From: Cymbidium sinense
Taxonomy: Eukaryota; Streptophyta; Magnoliopsida; Asparagales; Orchidaceae
Length of the DNA: 64,000 bases
Direction of reading: 5' to 3'
NCBI GenBank assembly: GCA_021442155.1
Contig: CM038214.1
Coordinates: forward strand, 139,228,040-139,292,039
The translations under genes and the position numbers were made by a program. The notes beneath the pieces were generated by a model. That model worked only from the letters and a program-made list of their open reading frames with translations, searched no databases and was not told where the DNA came from. Positions 36,791 through 49,994 of this stretch are shown here, piece after piece. Position 1 is the stretch's first letter. Each line of letters starts with the position of its first letter.

Positions 36791-38060
36791 GCATTTCTTC
36801 ATAACTCCATGTGAAGCAGTCTTTAAACTCAGTCAATAGCCTAACTAAGTCATTGGTTTCTTCTTTATTCAGCAATGAACTGATGTACGTCGGTCGTGTA
36901 TTCTCTTCTCTCCCGAGGTTGATTTCTTTAAGCTTGTCAATTGTTGAATGAATCTCTTCTTCAAATTCTAGTGCTACCTCTTGACTTGGAGATCATTTGG
37001 ATCATCTGAGGTTTCTAAACACACATTCTCATAAGAGTTGGTGTTATGTGAGAAGAACCTATCAGACTCCAAATAATTAGTAACAATTAAGCAATATCAT
37101 CATCATCGACTGGACCCAATGTACCAAATCCTAGTCCTTCTCTTGATTGTGCTTCCCTGTCTGTATTGTTCCATAGTTTTTCAAAGTACTCTGACCTGTG
37201 CTTGGACCATGTGTGAGGAACTAAACCTTTTATAAAAGATTATGAACAAAAGGTGAGTAAAAGTCAAATTGCAATTCCATTAATTCTTTAAATATATCCT
37301 TCTCAAGTTCTACATCAACTTCAGGACTTGAGGATGATGTTCCCAAAAAAAATATCTTACTTCATGTCACTGGAAGACTTAGGGACTTCCTTAACTACCA
37401 AACCTTCAACTTTCTGAGATGTAAGTGAGGTTAGAGCTAAGGTTCTCAGCTGCTGCCTAATAGTCTCACATAAACCTGATTCGAGTACTTTGCTTTATTT
37501 GGAGGCCTAGTCTTCATCTCTATCTGGATCGAAAGTCACCTCCAATGGAACTCGCTGAGAGGGTTTTCCTGGCATACTAATCACATTAGACTCATCCTCT
37601 GAGCTAGATTCCAAGTCTATGTGAATAGTAGGGGTACTCCAATGAACTGGAATATGACCTCTATTGGTTGATGGCTAACCAGAGGGTCTTCCACCTCGAA
37701 GCCTCCTCGTTCTGCCTCTACCGGTGAAGGTTGATCCATCCTACCCACATGTCCATATGATGGAATGAACGTGGGTGGAATGTAATATGTGATCTATTTC
37801 TTCTCTTTCTTATTGACTTGGATTTTCATTTATCTTTCATTTATCTTTTGTCTTTTCTTTTTCTTAATTTTCTCATTCTTTTGATTTTAAGTTTGAATTT
37901 TTTTTCAAGTTCATGAGAAAGGGTGTTTTGAGGAAGATAGTAGGTCGTATAAATCTCAACCTGTCTAACTAAAAATGGCTTTTCATCTCCATTGACATGG
38001 TATTCAATCTCATCTTTTTTGAACTTGATGCACTAATGAAGGGAAGATGAAATGATCTTG
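36790..38060 (-). pseudogene. protease-RT linker of E4 with lysine-rich tract
   Basis: Collinear with 2240-3540 in E1 and 53,131-54,360 in E3. From low to high coordinate: the INLG-type entry to RT (about 36,880-36,960), a GFGTLGPVDDDD-like stretch near 37,095-37,135, an Arg/Gly-rich patch near 37,690-37,740, and a T-rich tract at 37,808-37,905 that is lysine-rich on the minus strand. In Ogre elements the protease-RT region can contain an intron; I cannot identify splice sites here. Confidence 0.5.
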
Positions 38061-38450
38061 TTAATCCAAGGCCTATCGAGCAAAGTAGTGAATGAAGTAT
38101 TCAAATCAATGATGTAAAACTTTGTTTCAGTCTTCCAGTCACCTACATCTAAAGGTAACACTATAGATTCTAAAGCTCACTCAACTTATTCGTTAAATCC
38201 TCTCAACATCATCTGATCTCCTCAGAGTGTGGAGATGTCGATCCTCAAATAGGCAAGGGTCTTTACACATAATGTTCACCGATGCATCTGGATCTATGAG
38301 AACTCTGGCGAGTCTAAACCTGTCTATGTCGAGTATGATGTAGAGGGGACGGTTGTGCTCCAAGTCCCCCAGAAGAAGGTCTTCATTTATGAAGGTGATC
38401 CCCTGAGCTTCTTTTATGTAATGTGCCTCCTCACCTATAGCGATCAATTG
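38060..38450 (-). pseudogene. aspartic protease (E4)
   Basis: Retroviral-type protease that would cut the polyprotein. The open stretch 38,193-38,447 has RPLYIILDID, then LIDPDASVNIM at 38,267-38,302. The family pattern is LID(P/N)G(A/S)S.N, so the Gly after the active-site Asp-Pro has become Asp here, probably inactivating. The second half continues in another frame to about 38,060. Confidence 0.75.
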
Positions 38451-39400
38451 AGCTAAACATATTTAAGGATCAAGGAGAGCCTTGATTAGTGATTCCCTCA
38501 TCTCTTTGGATAAAATAAGGGCATCATATATGCTTTGCTTAGATGGCAACTTTCTTAGATGAGAAAAGACATTGTAGTCCACCTTAGGCGGGCCTCCACA
38601 AAGCATATCCAAGGGTGGACCATTGTGGAGGGCTTACTGTACCAATGGCTTGTTTCCCTTTATGTTGAGGTGTTGCCCTAAGAGGTAGAACCTTGCCACT
38701 ACGGAGGTCGACTTTGGTGATCACTTGTGGTATGGTAATGGAATGTTCTACCTGCACATCAGGCTCACCTACAACATCTTTTATGAGACCCTCAGAATTG
38801 AATGATTCCAAGTATATCTCAAGAGGTGAACCTATAGTATTCAGAGTAGGAAAATCCAACTCTGAATTAGAAAGAGGAAGATCAGAATTATTATAGTTAC
38901 TTTGACTTGAAGAGTTATCATTAGGAATAGAATAAGATAACCCATCAGAAGTGACATAGATGTAATTAAAACTAACTTTATTCATCAATTTCTTAGATTT
39001 ATTTGGAGGTACAAAGTAGAAATCAAGTAAAGTGAGGGGGTAAAGGATTTGATTCCCTTATCCATTGATACAAGAGTTCTACTAGTAGAATAAGAAGAAC
39101 TAGCTAAAGTGTAAGAAGTCACCAATGTGGAAGCTACAATTATAAGCTGGAGGCTAGACTCGGTCAGTGGTTGCACTAATGGGCTATCCTGGGCTGACAC
39201 ATGCTACTATTGTGGTTGCTGCTGCTGAGCTCCCCCTTTCCTCGAGTTGGCACTGACAACTTGCAAACCTTCTTTGGTGTTGGAGGTTTGAAGAGCACCT
39301 ACAAGGAAAGCTTCTTGATCTTTTGGATGATCTTCTTAGAGGTTTTGGATAAAGAAATATCCCAACCTTCTTTAGTTTTGGAAGGATCACATGTATCCCA
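38451..39400 (-). pseudogene. gag-protease spacer (E4)
   Basis: The 134-codon open stretch 38,584-38,988 is rich in Ser and Asn at its N-terminus. It has DLRSGKVLP in its C-terminal part, resembling the TRSGRV motif that often precedes protease in Tat/Ogre elements. E3 has a close match (NLRSDKVLPPR at about 55,010-55,040). The part 39,000-39,400 holds further Ser/Thr-rich low-complexity frames. No enzyme domain. Confidence 0.6.
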
Positions 39401-40330
39401 AGGATTACCCTAATGGAACTAGATGGTTATTCCACAAGGTATTCCTTTGGGATAACTATGCCTGTCTTGAAGCTATGTTCAAGCCAGTCCTTAAATATGA
39501 AGCAATCCTCCAAAACATGGCCTAGCATATGGTAGGGACAAAGTTTAGATCATGACTTTTGCCTACTTCTTTCCCTAGACTGGTAACTAAAAGGGCTTCT
39601 TTAAGAGATTCTTGATTACCTCCCTCTTAAATGAATAAGGTTTGTTAAGATTATCTAAAAGAGTAGGTGGACCACAGCTACTAAGGTATGTGTGCCACTG
39701 CTGCTGGTGGTATGGCTGAGGAGGTGGTGGTGCTGGCCGTGGAGGCTGCTGTGGAGGTTGATAGGGCTGCCTCAGTGGTGGCAAAGGAGGTGGAGGCTAC
39801 TGAGGTCATGGTCTCTTAGACTAATCTCTAGTTACTTCCCCTTATCTACCACTGTCACTGCTCTTGACTTCTTCTCATAGACCTTTTGTGGCTTTATTTT
39901 AGGCAAGTGGTCTTAAAAAGGAAACTGTTTGGCCTCTCCTTGTAGACTAGCCGCCTTTTGATTAGCTAGACTCATACTCAAAAGTAGGGGAGGCAATCCC
40001 TAAGATCAGGGGAGCCTTACCCTCAGAGGGTACTGATGAGAGGGTCCTAGCCCTCACTAGGGCAGCACGAGAAACCACGTGGTGCATTAAAACTGGGGCT
40101 GACACTACTGATACTGTCAATACTAAAGCCGATGGGATTGCCACTGCTTTCCTGTTCAATGAGGAGATGTTGAAATTAAAAGATAGATCAATTTGGATGA
40201 CCGACTGCCACCACCATGATCCTACCCGTCGGGGAGTGCCCACACATGTAATCCTCACTCCCTCAAATCCCTTACCGAAATGGATAAGGTGTGTATGATC
40301 TAATTGGGGAAGTTGGCCTGGTCCAAAGCC
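39400..40330 (-). pseudogene. gag C-terminal remnant with Cys/His motif (E4)
   Basis: A CX2HX3HX4C motif (CPYHMLGHVLEDCF) lies at 39,500-39,541, like the Cys/His motif found between the proline-rich end of gag and protease in Tat/Ogre elements. Upstream in the reading direction is a Pro/Gln-rich stretch (39,587-39,784, PPQQPPRPAPPPPQ-type). Farther up, to 40,330, I see no capsid-type sequence: the remaining 550 bases contain only a 98-codon frame without recognisable homology. So gag is largely missing. E3 lacks even the Cys/His part. Confidence 0.6.
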
Positions 40331-40439
40331 AAATTCATGCCAAGAGGGAAAGTGAAAACTAACTTTTGTGAGCTTGCCATTTTAGATCAACTGCAAAGAC
40401 TGAGAAACTGAACTGTAGCTGTACTGTAACTGATGGTGA

Positions 40440-42810
40440 GAATCTGCAATAGGAAATGAGTTTGGATCAGATTTTTATCTTTGTTGATTCTTGAATTTGA
40501 ATTGAAAATTTGAACCCACATCCAACATCTTGGAAGTGTTAAGTGGGGTTCAAATGGATTTGAGAAGATTTAGAAATTTGATTGAAAGAAGAATTTTTTT
40601 TAATATGAATCCAACTTCAACAAATTTGGGTATCTTGAAAAGTCGATTCAAATATTTTTAGATGGATGCTTCCATAGGTTCATGTTTGTTTGAATTTAGA
40701 GATTTTGATTTGAGGACCCTTTAATTTAACAAATTTTTTTATGTTAAAGTAAGGGACAATTGATTTTGTTTTTGATTGATGATTTTGGAATTTTACTCAA
40801 TTATAAAATTTGGGTATGCTAAGTGAAGTGTTTGAAAATAATTATTTCTTTTTGTGAATTGTTATTTGAATTTGAAAATTGTAATTCCCATATGCTAAGT
40901 GAAGAACCTAAGTGTGTTTTGTTTGATTTTTGAAAATAAGATTATTAGAAAATTTGGGTATGCTAAGAAAATTCTAAGTGTTTCATTTGTTTTAGGATGT
41001 TTTGATTTTTGAAAGAGTAAGATCCTTAGCAAATTTGGGTATGCTAAAGAAATCCTAATGTGTTTCTTTTTTGTTTTGATTTGATTGAAAGTGGAGACTT
41101 TACTTTACCAAATATGGTATGCTAAAGATGAAGTACCACTTAGTTTTGTGAAATGAAAATTTCACTTAGCAAATTTGAGTATGCTAAATGAAGTTCCAAA
41201 TGATATGTTCAAAATTTTGGATTTGGTTTTGAAATAGGAAACTTCTCCTTTGGAAATTTGGTATGCTAAAAAATAAAGTTCCAAAGGTGCTTGAAATTTT
41301 TTTGGTTTTGAATTTGGACACTTCACTTAGCAAATTTGAGTATGCTAAATGAAGTTCCAAATATGTTTTGAATAGTTTTTTTATTTTGAAGTTGGAGACT
41401 TCACTTAGAAAATTTGGGTATGCTAAATGAAGTTCCAAATGTGTTTGAATTTTTTTTTTATTTTGAATTTGGAAACTTCACTTAACAAATATGTGTATGC
41501 TAGATCGAGTTCCAAATATGTTTCAAAATTTTTGGTTTTGAATTTGGAGACTTCAATTAGCAAATTTGAGTATGTTAAATGAAGTTCCAAATGTGTTTGA
41601 AAGTTTTTTATTTTGGATTTAGAAACTTCACTTAGCAAATTTGAGTATGCTAAATGAAGTTCCAAATGTGTTTGAAAATTTTGATTTTAAATTTGGAGAC
41701 TTTACTTAGAAAAATTTGAGTATGCTAAATGAAGTTCCAAATGTGTTTGAAAGTTTTGATTTTGGAATTTGGAGACTTCACTTAGGAAATTTGAGTTTCC
41801 TAAATTGAAGTTCCAAATGTGTTTGGAAATTTTTGGTTTGAAATTGGAGACTTCACTTAACAAATTTGAGTATGCTAAATGAAGTTCCAAATGTGTTTGA
41901 AAAAAAATTTGATTTTGAATTTGGAGACTTCACTTAAAAAAATTTGAGTATGCTAAATGAAGTTCCAAATGTGTTTGAAAATCTTTGATTTTGATTTGGA
42001 GAGTTCACTTAACAAATTTGAGTATGCTAAATGAAGTTCCAAATGTGTTTTGAATTTTGAAAATATGATTGTTAAGTTTTGATTTTTGAAAAGAAGGTTT
42101 CCATTCAACAAACATGGGTATGTAAGGATGGAAATCAATCTTATTTTTGCAAATGTGAAAATTTTATTTTATGTGTGATTATTGCTTTTTGAAAGAGGGA
42201 ATTCCAACTTAAACATATGTGGGATATGTTTAAGTGGGATTTCTAAATGATGTTATTTTTACTTGGGAATGAAATCCTCATTCAATAAATTTGAGTATAT
42301 TGAATGAAGATATCCATATGTGCTTTTGAAAAATTTAATTTTATTTGAAAATGAAACTTTCATTCAATAAGTGTGAGTGTATTGAATGGAAAGGTTCATG
42401 TGTGCTTTGAAAGTTTATTTTGGATTTTGATTTTGATTTTTTGGAAAGATGATTGTTCATTTTATTTTGAAAATGAAATCTTCATCAAAATGAATTAAAG
42501 GAAGATGTTCATTTGTGCTTTTAGAAAAGATTGTTAGTTTTACTTTTGAAAATTTCTACATGTAATAATTATGAGAATTGTTAATTGAGGGTGATTTAAA
42601 AAAATTTTTGTGGAAAATATTATATTATGTGCATCTTTTTTTTTGAAAGAGTGCTTTTCAAAAAGTAAGACTTTTATGAAAAATTTATTTTATCTTTATT
42701 ATTTTAGAATGAACCTTTCCTTATCTTTAAAAATGATAAGGAAGAAGTCCTTAAATGTTTTCTTTTAATTTAGATTTTATTATTTTTACCCATTGGAGAA
42801 CCCAACGGGG
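40440..42810 (-). repeat. hairpin array in the E4 leader
   Basis: About 2.3 kb between primer-binding site and gag. It contains many short inverted repeats with a common loop close to AAATTTGAGTA (plus strand). Clear examples are stems 41,161-41,171 with 41,182-41,192 (TTCACTTAGCA/TGCTAAATGAA), 41,314-41,332 with 41,343-41,360, 42,203-42,217 with 42,225-42,239, 42,278-42,287 with 42,298-42,307 (TCATTCAATA/TATTGAATGA) and 42,717-42,725 with 42,735-42,743. From 41,160 to 42,080 the units form a tandem array with a period of about 75 bases. Short minus-strand open frames here (MELHLAYSNLLSEVSK type) are by-products of the repeat. Confidence 0.85.
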
Positions 42811-42989
42811 GTTTTAAGACCAACACGGAGTGAGGTCCTCAAACCTAAAGATGTAGGCCAACTCAACATAAGAATGAAATTAGCTAAGTGCCAATGGAAA
42901 TAAAGATAGTCTTGAATTCATACCAAAGTATAAACCCACTATAAATACTCAAAGACAATGATCATTTACCAAAGATGGAGAGAGGAAAT

Positions 42990-43008
42990 TTCTCCAGCGG
43001 AGTCACAA
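42990..43008 (-). other. primer-binding site of E4
   Basis: The minus strand reads TTGTGACTCCGCTGGAGAA, close to TGGCGACTCCGCTGGGGAC. The latter is a primer-binding site type that I recall as complementary to a tRNA-Arg 3' end in Ogre elements. It starts ten bases after the end of the 5' LTR (CACCA at 43,018). The first bases differ from TGG, so the site is damaged. Confidence 0.7.
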
Positions 43009-46000
43009 AAAAATTTGTGGTGAAAAATATATTCTTTTATACATTTCTTGCCTTCATCTATCCCCTCTCCCTTTTGAGAAAAGAAGGATAAATGAAAACA
43101 AAAATATATAAAAATATAATCCACCTTGTTGGGACACCACATAGATCTACAAATGTTCTTATTAAGGTGATCGGGTATGATAGTGAGGGGAGGTGTACTA
43201 TCTCAAAGATAGAATTCACCGCCTTCCAATGGACCTAATCACCCGAATAAGGACTCCTAAGTAAAATGGGTCTGCATATGTATTAGAGATTCTTCCCCTA
43301 CTTTACATGGAAAAGTAAAGTAAGGTTTATTTTAAACCGGATTCATTAAGTTCCCTACAGGGGCAAGCCCCCATAGTTATTTACATCTTAAAAGATGGGA
43401 TCCCTTAGGAATATTCTTGATTAAGGTAAATGATCGTTGTCTCAAATATTTCAATAGGGTAGGACTATCAATTGATTAGTTTATTTTGGGTGATCAAATG
43501 GGATTGATCAAAGAGAGAGAGTTATTATTGAAGCCAAAAGAAAGATAAGTAGGAGATGCCCATGAGCATCTCAAACTATCCTATGGTTGGGCTTTACATT
43601 TTTGAAATTGATTTAATTTATTTGAATTGAATTTTTATTAGAAATTTATGACTTATGGTAACATAACACAAGATTAAGGAAATGTCTAAGAGGTGAGGAT
43701 TTATGCTTATAGCCCATTAAAGGGCGAAGCAACCTCAGAACCCAAATCTAGGGAGCTTTGGCGAGGGCCGAAAGCACAACCTAAATCTAAGGCAAAAAAT
43801 GGGTATTTGGTTTGCCTCCATAAGTGAGGAAAAATTGCCCAACTGTTTGGACTAACAATCACCTAGGGGTGGCGCCAATTAACTCCTCCTACGATTTTAA
43901 ATTCATGTAGGAAAGTCATATGCGTTATGCAAGATAGTTAGGTTGTTATTTATTTAGAAATAGACTAAGTCCTTGAACTCACTGCCTAAAGAGACTAAAT
44001 CATGTAAGGACATGCTTCAAATGACCTAAATCTAATGCAATTCAGATTTCATTTTTATTTTCATTCTTGGATAATTATTTTGACTTAGGCTATTAGGATT
44101 CATATGCCTAATGCTTTAGAAATAAGATTATTGGCCAAAATCAATGAGATGGGAGGAGGTGTGTTTCCACCATGGCTCTCAAAGGTCAAGCCAAGTTTCT
44201 CTAGCAAAGGTGGAAGCCCTCCAATAAAGAGTGAAAATAATATGCATTTATGTATGATGTTATAAAAGAAGTACTCATCTAGCTAAGGGTTGCTAATTCT
44301 TTTATCTTAATTTTTGTCTAAGATTTAGGTGAAGTTATGAGTTCTCTTTATTAGTTTGATTGTTATGTTTGGTAAGAGATTTATTTTTCCTAAGAGCCTA
44401 ATCCACATCATACATAAAGTAAGAAAGAAACTAGGAAAAGGATGCCACTTAATGCACAAGCTGAATAAATCATCAATTAATTTATAAAGCTAATCACAAA
44501 AGAATAAGAGTGGTGGGTACCACCACACAAACCCAAAAATAAATTGGGTAGCTGAGCTCTACCCTTATACAACCTAGATTACAAATGAATTAAATACAAT
44601 TAAGTAAGTAATTCATTGTTATGGGGGTCTTCAAACTTCATTTCTTCATTCTTCTTTTCTTCTTTCTTCTTTGGTTCCTTCTTTTGGATGGTTAAAAGGT
44701 GGATGCTCCAAATGCTTTACATGGAACATAAGATAAGATCTTATGACCAATGTTCATCTTAATCTCCATAATGATCATTCCAAAATCCTAATTACAAAAT
44801 TTACATGAAAAGAAAAAAGTAAATCTAACTAACACCTACAAAACAAAGGTTAGCTAAACAAACCACCAAATCCCAAGCATGTATATTGGACTTATCACCC
44901 CACACATGGGTGACTAAGTCCACTGCCTATTGGATTATGCTTAGGGGTATAAGCACTTGCACAACAAAAGCATATATATTTTTATTTATTACAGTGCCCC
45001 TTAAGCACATTCCCTTGCATAAGATAATGGTTAGACTAAGATCGCCCAACCATTAATTCTACTCACATACATCCAAAACATCTACATAAAAACATATTTC
45101 ATAAAACAAAAGAAAGCATCAAACCATGCACCACCCTAACCTAAAGCTAGAAGTGGTGACTTAGCCTAATGTGTGTGCTTTGGAGGTTTGTGTGGTATGC
45201 TTAACCATGGCTTTAAGTTAGAATTTTCTAAGTGTGAAGCTTGTTCAACATAGAGGAGGGTTTCATTTAAGTGATTTAATTATTTTGGGTTGATTTTATT
45301 TCATGTTCTGATTAGGTTCAAGCGAATCCTACAATTAATTACTAAGTTATAAATAGAGAGAAAGAGAAGGGAACTTCTCTTTCCTTCCCTAACCTAAGTA
45401 ATTTCTAAAGTGGATTTATGTTTTAGTTTTATTTAGTGAATGTTTTAATTAAGTGTTTTAATTAATCCTAACTTTAGATGAACTCTAAACAAACCTATTC
45501 AAAAAGAAAGGCATTTTAAGATTAAATAAATTGAATGAAGTCACAAAACATACATCACTTCATTTCTTTTCCAACATGTATAACATGCATATGAATAAAT
45601 CCTAAGCATATCTATACATCAAATGAGAATGCTTAACACACTTTTATGATACATGCTAAGTAATTTATTTAAGAAAATTTGAAAGTTTATGATGCATAAT
45701 TTTTATTAAGTAGAAAAGAAATTTCTTGTCCAATTTTCACATGCACACTTGAAAGTAATAAAGGCATAAGTGAGTACAACGCCATTGTTAACTAGAGGTG
45801 TAAGGTATAAGACCTACTTAGGGCTACTTAAAGCCTTGCATCCTTGGGGTTGTCCAGAATAATATACCACTTTTCTTAAATACAAACATGTGTACAAAAG
45901 AAATGAATGGAAAAGAAAGAATGCAAGAGCTTGTGTTAGTTGGTTTATTTTTATTTATGCAATTTATATATGTAAGCATATGTGTCCTTCTTAAGTGATA

Positions 46001-48779
46001 GTATAGGAATGAATAGGATATGGAATTAAGAAAGTGTTAGGTTCTTTTCAAATGAACCACACACCTTGCCAAATCCAATTCAAAACTATACTAAAAGACA
46101 AGAGAAGAAAAACCTACACTAAGCACATCCTTATATTTTATTCACATGCAAACTTATAATTAAGATATAAGTAACACACTTTTAGTTTTGATAATTGATT
46201 TATATATTTTGAAAATAATTTGAATTTAATAGTCATAATAGCCACTCATATTCTTACTTTGGCCAACACATGCAATTTGACATAAAGCAAAAAATTTTTT
46301 TTTTTAAATTTGATTTTTGAAAGGCATGGATGCATGAAATCACATGACATACATATTTAACATGTTGGGGAAAGAACTAAAGCAATGAAAGCATGTAAAA
46401 ACATTCACTTTAATTAAATCCTAAAGACAATCTTATAAAATAAGAAAGCTTAAAGTAAATCAAAGTTTATTTAATATGATTTTTGTTCGATTTTGAATTT
46501 AATTGAATTTTGAAAATGTGGATTAAGTTTTCTGTTCCTAACCCATTCCCACATGTGTTTTACATTTTTGTTTAATTTTTAGATGATTAGATTCATTTTA
46601 TATTTTGATTAGGTTAAGCTATGAATTAAGTATGTTAATCAACCCTTACCTGCACCACCTTAGCATAGTTAACCAAATAATTATAAGCCAATGAGATGAC
46701 ATAAAACCTCACAAGAAATTTAAATTTGCAATGCACCTAAGAAGAAAAGGGCCTAATGTAATTTGGCTCAAGATTAATGGTTAATAAAGCTAAAGGGTTT
46801 AACTTAAGTAATTTCAGAACACCCCTCACACATATGAGTTGAGTTTTGATTTCCTTAATTGAACTTAGGCTCTTGAACACCTAAGAATCTACCCAAAGTA
46901 AATTAATTAAGTTCTAGAAAGTTTTAAAAATTTTAAGAAATTAATTAAGAGGGTAATTAGTGAATTAAACCTTAATTAAGAGAAGATTAGGAAGAAAAAG
47001 GGGTTTAGGGAATAGCTTAGAGGAAATGCCCCAAAATTATTCTCTAAACTTCCTATTCATTAGATCAAACCTAATCAACTTCAATAAAGGATTAAAACAC
47101 TAATAAAACCCTTAATAATCCTTAATTACATAATGGGGGGGGGTAATTAGGAAATAAGTTAGAAATTCCCCTAATTAAGCAACCAATAAATCCCAAGAAA
47201 ATTAGGAGAGATAAAAGTCATCCCTAGAAATATACCCAAGAAGTTTGAGATTAATCAGTGGATTAATTAGGGAAGAATTAGCAAATTAAGATTTCCAATT
47301 AAACCCAACATCAGAGAAAGATAATATTCAAAATCCAATAAAACTAATTTTAGAATATTCTAGATTGAATTATCTTTCAGTGGCAATTTACCTCATATTT
47401 TTATGATTTTTCATTAGAGAGATATTAATTTTTAAAGTTTAGTGGATTAATTAGAATTATTTAAACACTAATTAATCCTGTAATCCACTCAGCGTGACAC
47501 GTAGCGGCTGAGTCAGGTGCACTTTCCATGTGTCAACAAATGAGCAACCACTTAAACATCTCATCACAACATGGGCGGTGGTGCTTCGTTCGATCAAGGA
47601 TCGAACGACCAAGAAGTTACCCGTGATTTTAAAAGGGGAAATAGGATTTAAAACATGCATCTAATCTTGGTCATCCATCAAAAACATGCAGATGGATGCT
47701 TGAGATTATCCTTATTCTTCCCTGAGGAATAATGTAGACCATCCACTTTAAAGGGAACATTAGCTCCATCGAGCTCGATTGGAATGAAATCTTGCACACA
47801 CCATCTAACCCTAATGGCAAGCCTATCCAATGGTCAAAATCCCATGCCATTAAACTTTCTTTCATAAAGGACCAACACCTAAAGAGTTCAGTGGTTGAAA
47901 AATGCCTAACCTCACCAGTGCTCGATTCCCTTGGAGGAGCTTCGTCTGGTTGAGATGAAGCTATGGTGAGAGTATTAGCTCCTAAGGTTGAGTGGATTGC
48001 TCTATGGACTAACCCCTCCTTAGCTCCTTTGTAGGTTTGATGGAATTGGATCTCTTCTTGCCTTTGGAGCTTGGGAAAGACGTTGGCTAAGCTTGACTTG
48101 ATCCTTTGGTGGAGTACACAAAGTGAATTTAGTGGAGTTTGAGTGTAGAGGGAGTTTTGGATTCAATGGACCTCCCTTATTTTCAAAGGATGAAAATCAA
48201 AAAATTCCAAATTCAAATCCCTTATAGAGAGCTTAGGATCACTCAAAGATAGTTCCTATAACTCTCTAACACTCAATCGATAGTGAGTAAGTTGAATTCA
48301 AGTGGAATTAGTGGGAGTATATTTCCCCCCTATGTAAATCGGATGACCAAAGAATTGTTTGCCATTTTGATCTAATTGCCAAGATTGAATGGTTTGTTTG
48401 AGCTATTAGAAGTTTACACATGGTTAGTTTTGGCTAAGGAGTGGAGTGGTAACCTCCCATGGGATTTAAATTGAGTGGAGGGAAGTTTTCCATATGGGCC
48501 AATTTGAGCTATGTGCTCGATTTTGGCCTTGGGTCAATTTGGGCTAACCCACACCCATTGGGTTGGCTGCACCACCCTCCATAGGGTCTACTTGATCTAT
48601 TAGGAAGGTATCAAGTAGATATGAAGAGGGCTTGGCCAAATTCCCCATAGACTTGACCAAAATTTGTTCTATGGCCTAGGGGTAGAATGGTCATTTGGAT
48701 GAATTTTAAATTTGGTTATGTTGGGTATGTTGAGAAAATAGGTTTTGCCAAGTTTCATTGGATTTGGAGTTCATTTGAT

Positions 48780-49500
48780 ATGGTTTGGCTCATGTTAACC
48801 CATTTAGGTCAAAATGGGTCAACTTGAGTCAAGTTGACCAATTGGTCAAATTGGGTCAAATAAAGGGTTGGGGCAAGTTCATATGACCATTTGAAATATT
48901 TTGGTGGCTTTGGTTTTGATTTAGTTTGGTTTAAGTTTGAATTTGGTTCATATGACTTCATTTAGGTCAAATGGGTCAAGTTGACCAATTTGACCCATTT
49001 GACCTATTTGAGCTAGGTCATGGGTAGGTTTAGGTTTAGTTAGTCATATGAAGTGGATTGGTATCTTTGTTTCCAATCAATTTTGGTTGAGTTTTAATTT
49101 GGCTCAACATCACCCCTTTAGGTCAAGTTGGGTTCAAGGTCAATTAGGCTAGGTTAGGTCTAGATGGCCAATTGAGGCCCTGGTCAAGTTCAACAAGTGA
49201 TTTGGACTAAACTTGACCCATTGGTTTCAATCAATTTGGCTTAGATCAAGTTTTGACATATTTTGACTTTTTTTTGTCAAGTTGGGTCAACTTGGGTCAA
49301 GTGACCAATTGGGTTAGGTTAGACTTAAATGTTGACTTGGTCAAGTTCAAACATAGTTCATGAATGAACTTAGATCATTGGTTTCAATCAATTTGGCCTA
49401 TGGTGGATTTTGGCTATGTTAGGTTTCATTTTGGCAAAGTGTTGACTTGGTCAACCCTTAGGTTTGACTTGGTTTCACCTAATTTGATTGATTGATCATC
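48780..49500. promoter_or_regulatory. TTGACC/GGTCAA-dense zone (E4 5' LTR)
   Basis: Contains the perfect palindrome TTGACCAATTGGTCAA at 48,834-48,849 and GTCAAGTTGACCAATTTGACC near 48,976, among many single TTGACC/GGTCAA words. Being in the 5' LTR, this copy could in principle have controlled element transcription. Confidence 0.45.
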
Positions 49501-49994
49501 TCATGATGATTATTGATCATGATGAGAGGCATAGGTGAGTTTGATTCAATCCAATTTGGTTAGGATTGGAATTTGGCTCATAAGAGTACTTTAGGTCACT
49601 TTGGGTCAAGTGAGCCTAAGTGGGTCAAATGGCTTGGTCAAAGCTTGATTTGAGTTTGATTGAACTTGTATATGGACTTATGATTGAAATAAAAATCCAT
49701 TTGCAAGTTGTTTGAAGTCCAATAGGTTTTGATTCATTTGACAATTTCATATTCAAAGGAAGAATATGATTGGATTTGGGATCTGATTTTTGAATTGGAT
49801 TTTAAGTGATTGAAACTTGTATTTATATTTGGATTCATGATTGTAGGGTTGATTGAATCGTGAAGGAAAATCAAGAGTTTGGCTTGATTTCAAGTTGATT
49901 TGGCTAAGTTCAAGATTTTGACTTGAAAGGCTTAGGTCAAATTTTTGGTGGATTTGACTTTCATTTTTCGAAGAGGTTTTGATGGTTTGAATTT

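Noticed and set aside
39692..39880. Plus-strand Trp/Leu/Arg-rich frame
   Set aside because: Shadow of the Pro/Gln-rich gag remnant on the minus strand.
41184..42138. Set of minus-strand frames beginning MELHLAYSNLLSEVSK
   Set aside because: Each frame is a reading of the tandem hairpin units. Frames shift between units and no protein family is recognised.
40440..42810. CRISPR array
   Set aside because: Regular short repeats and hairpins are present, but the units vary, there are no distinct spacers of uniform length, and the sequence is a plant retroelement leader.
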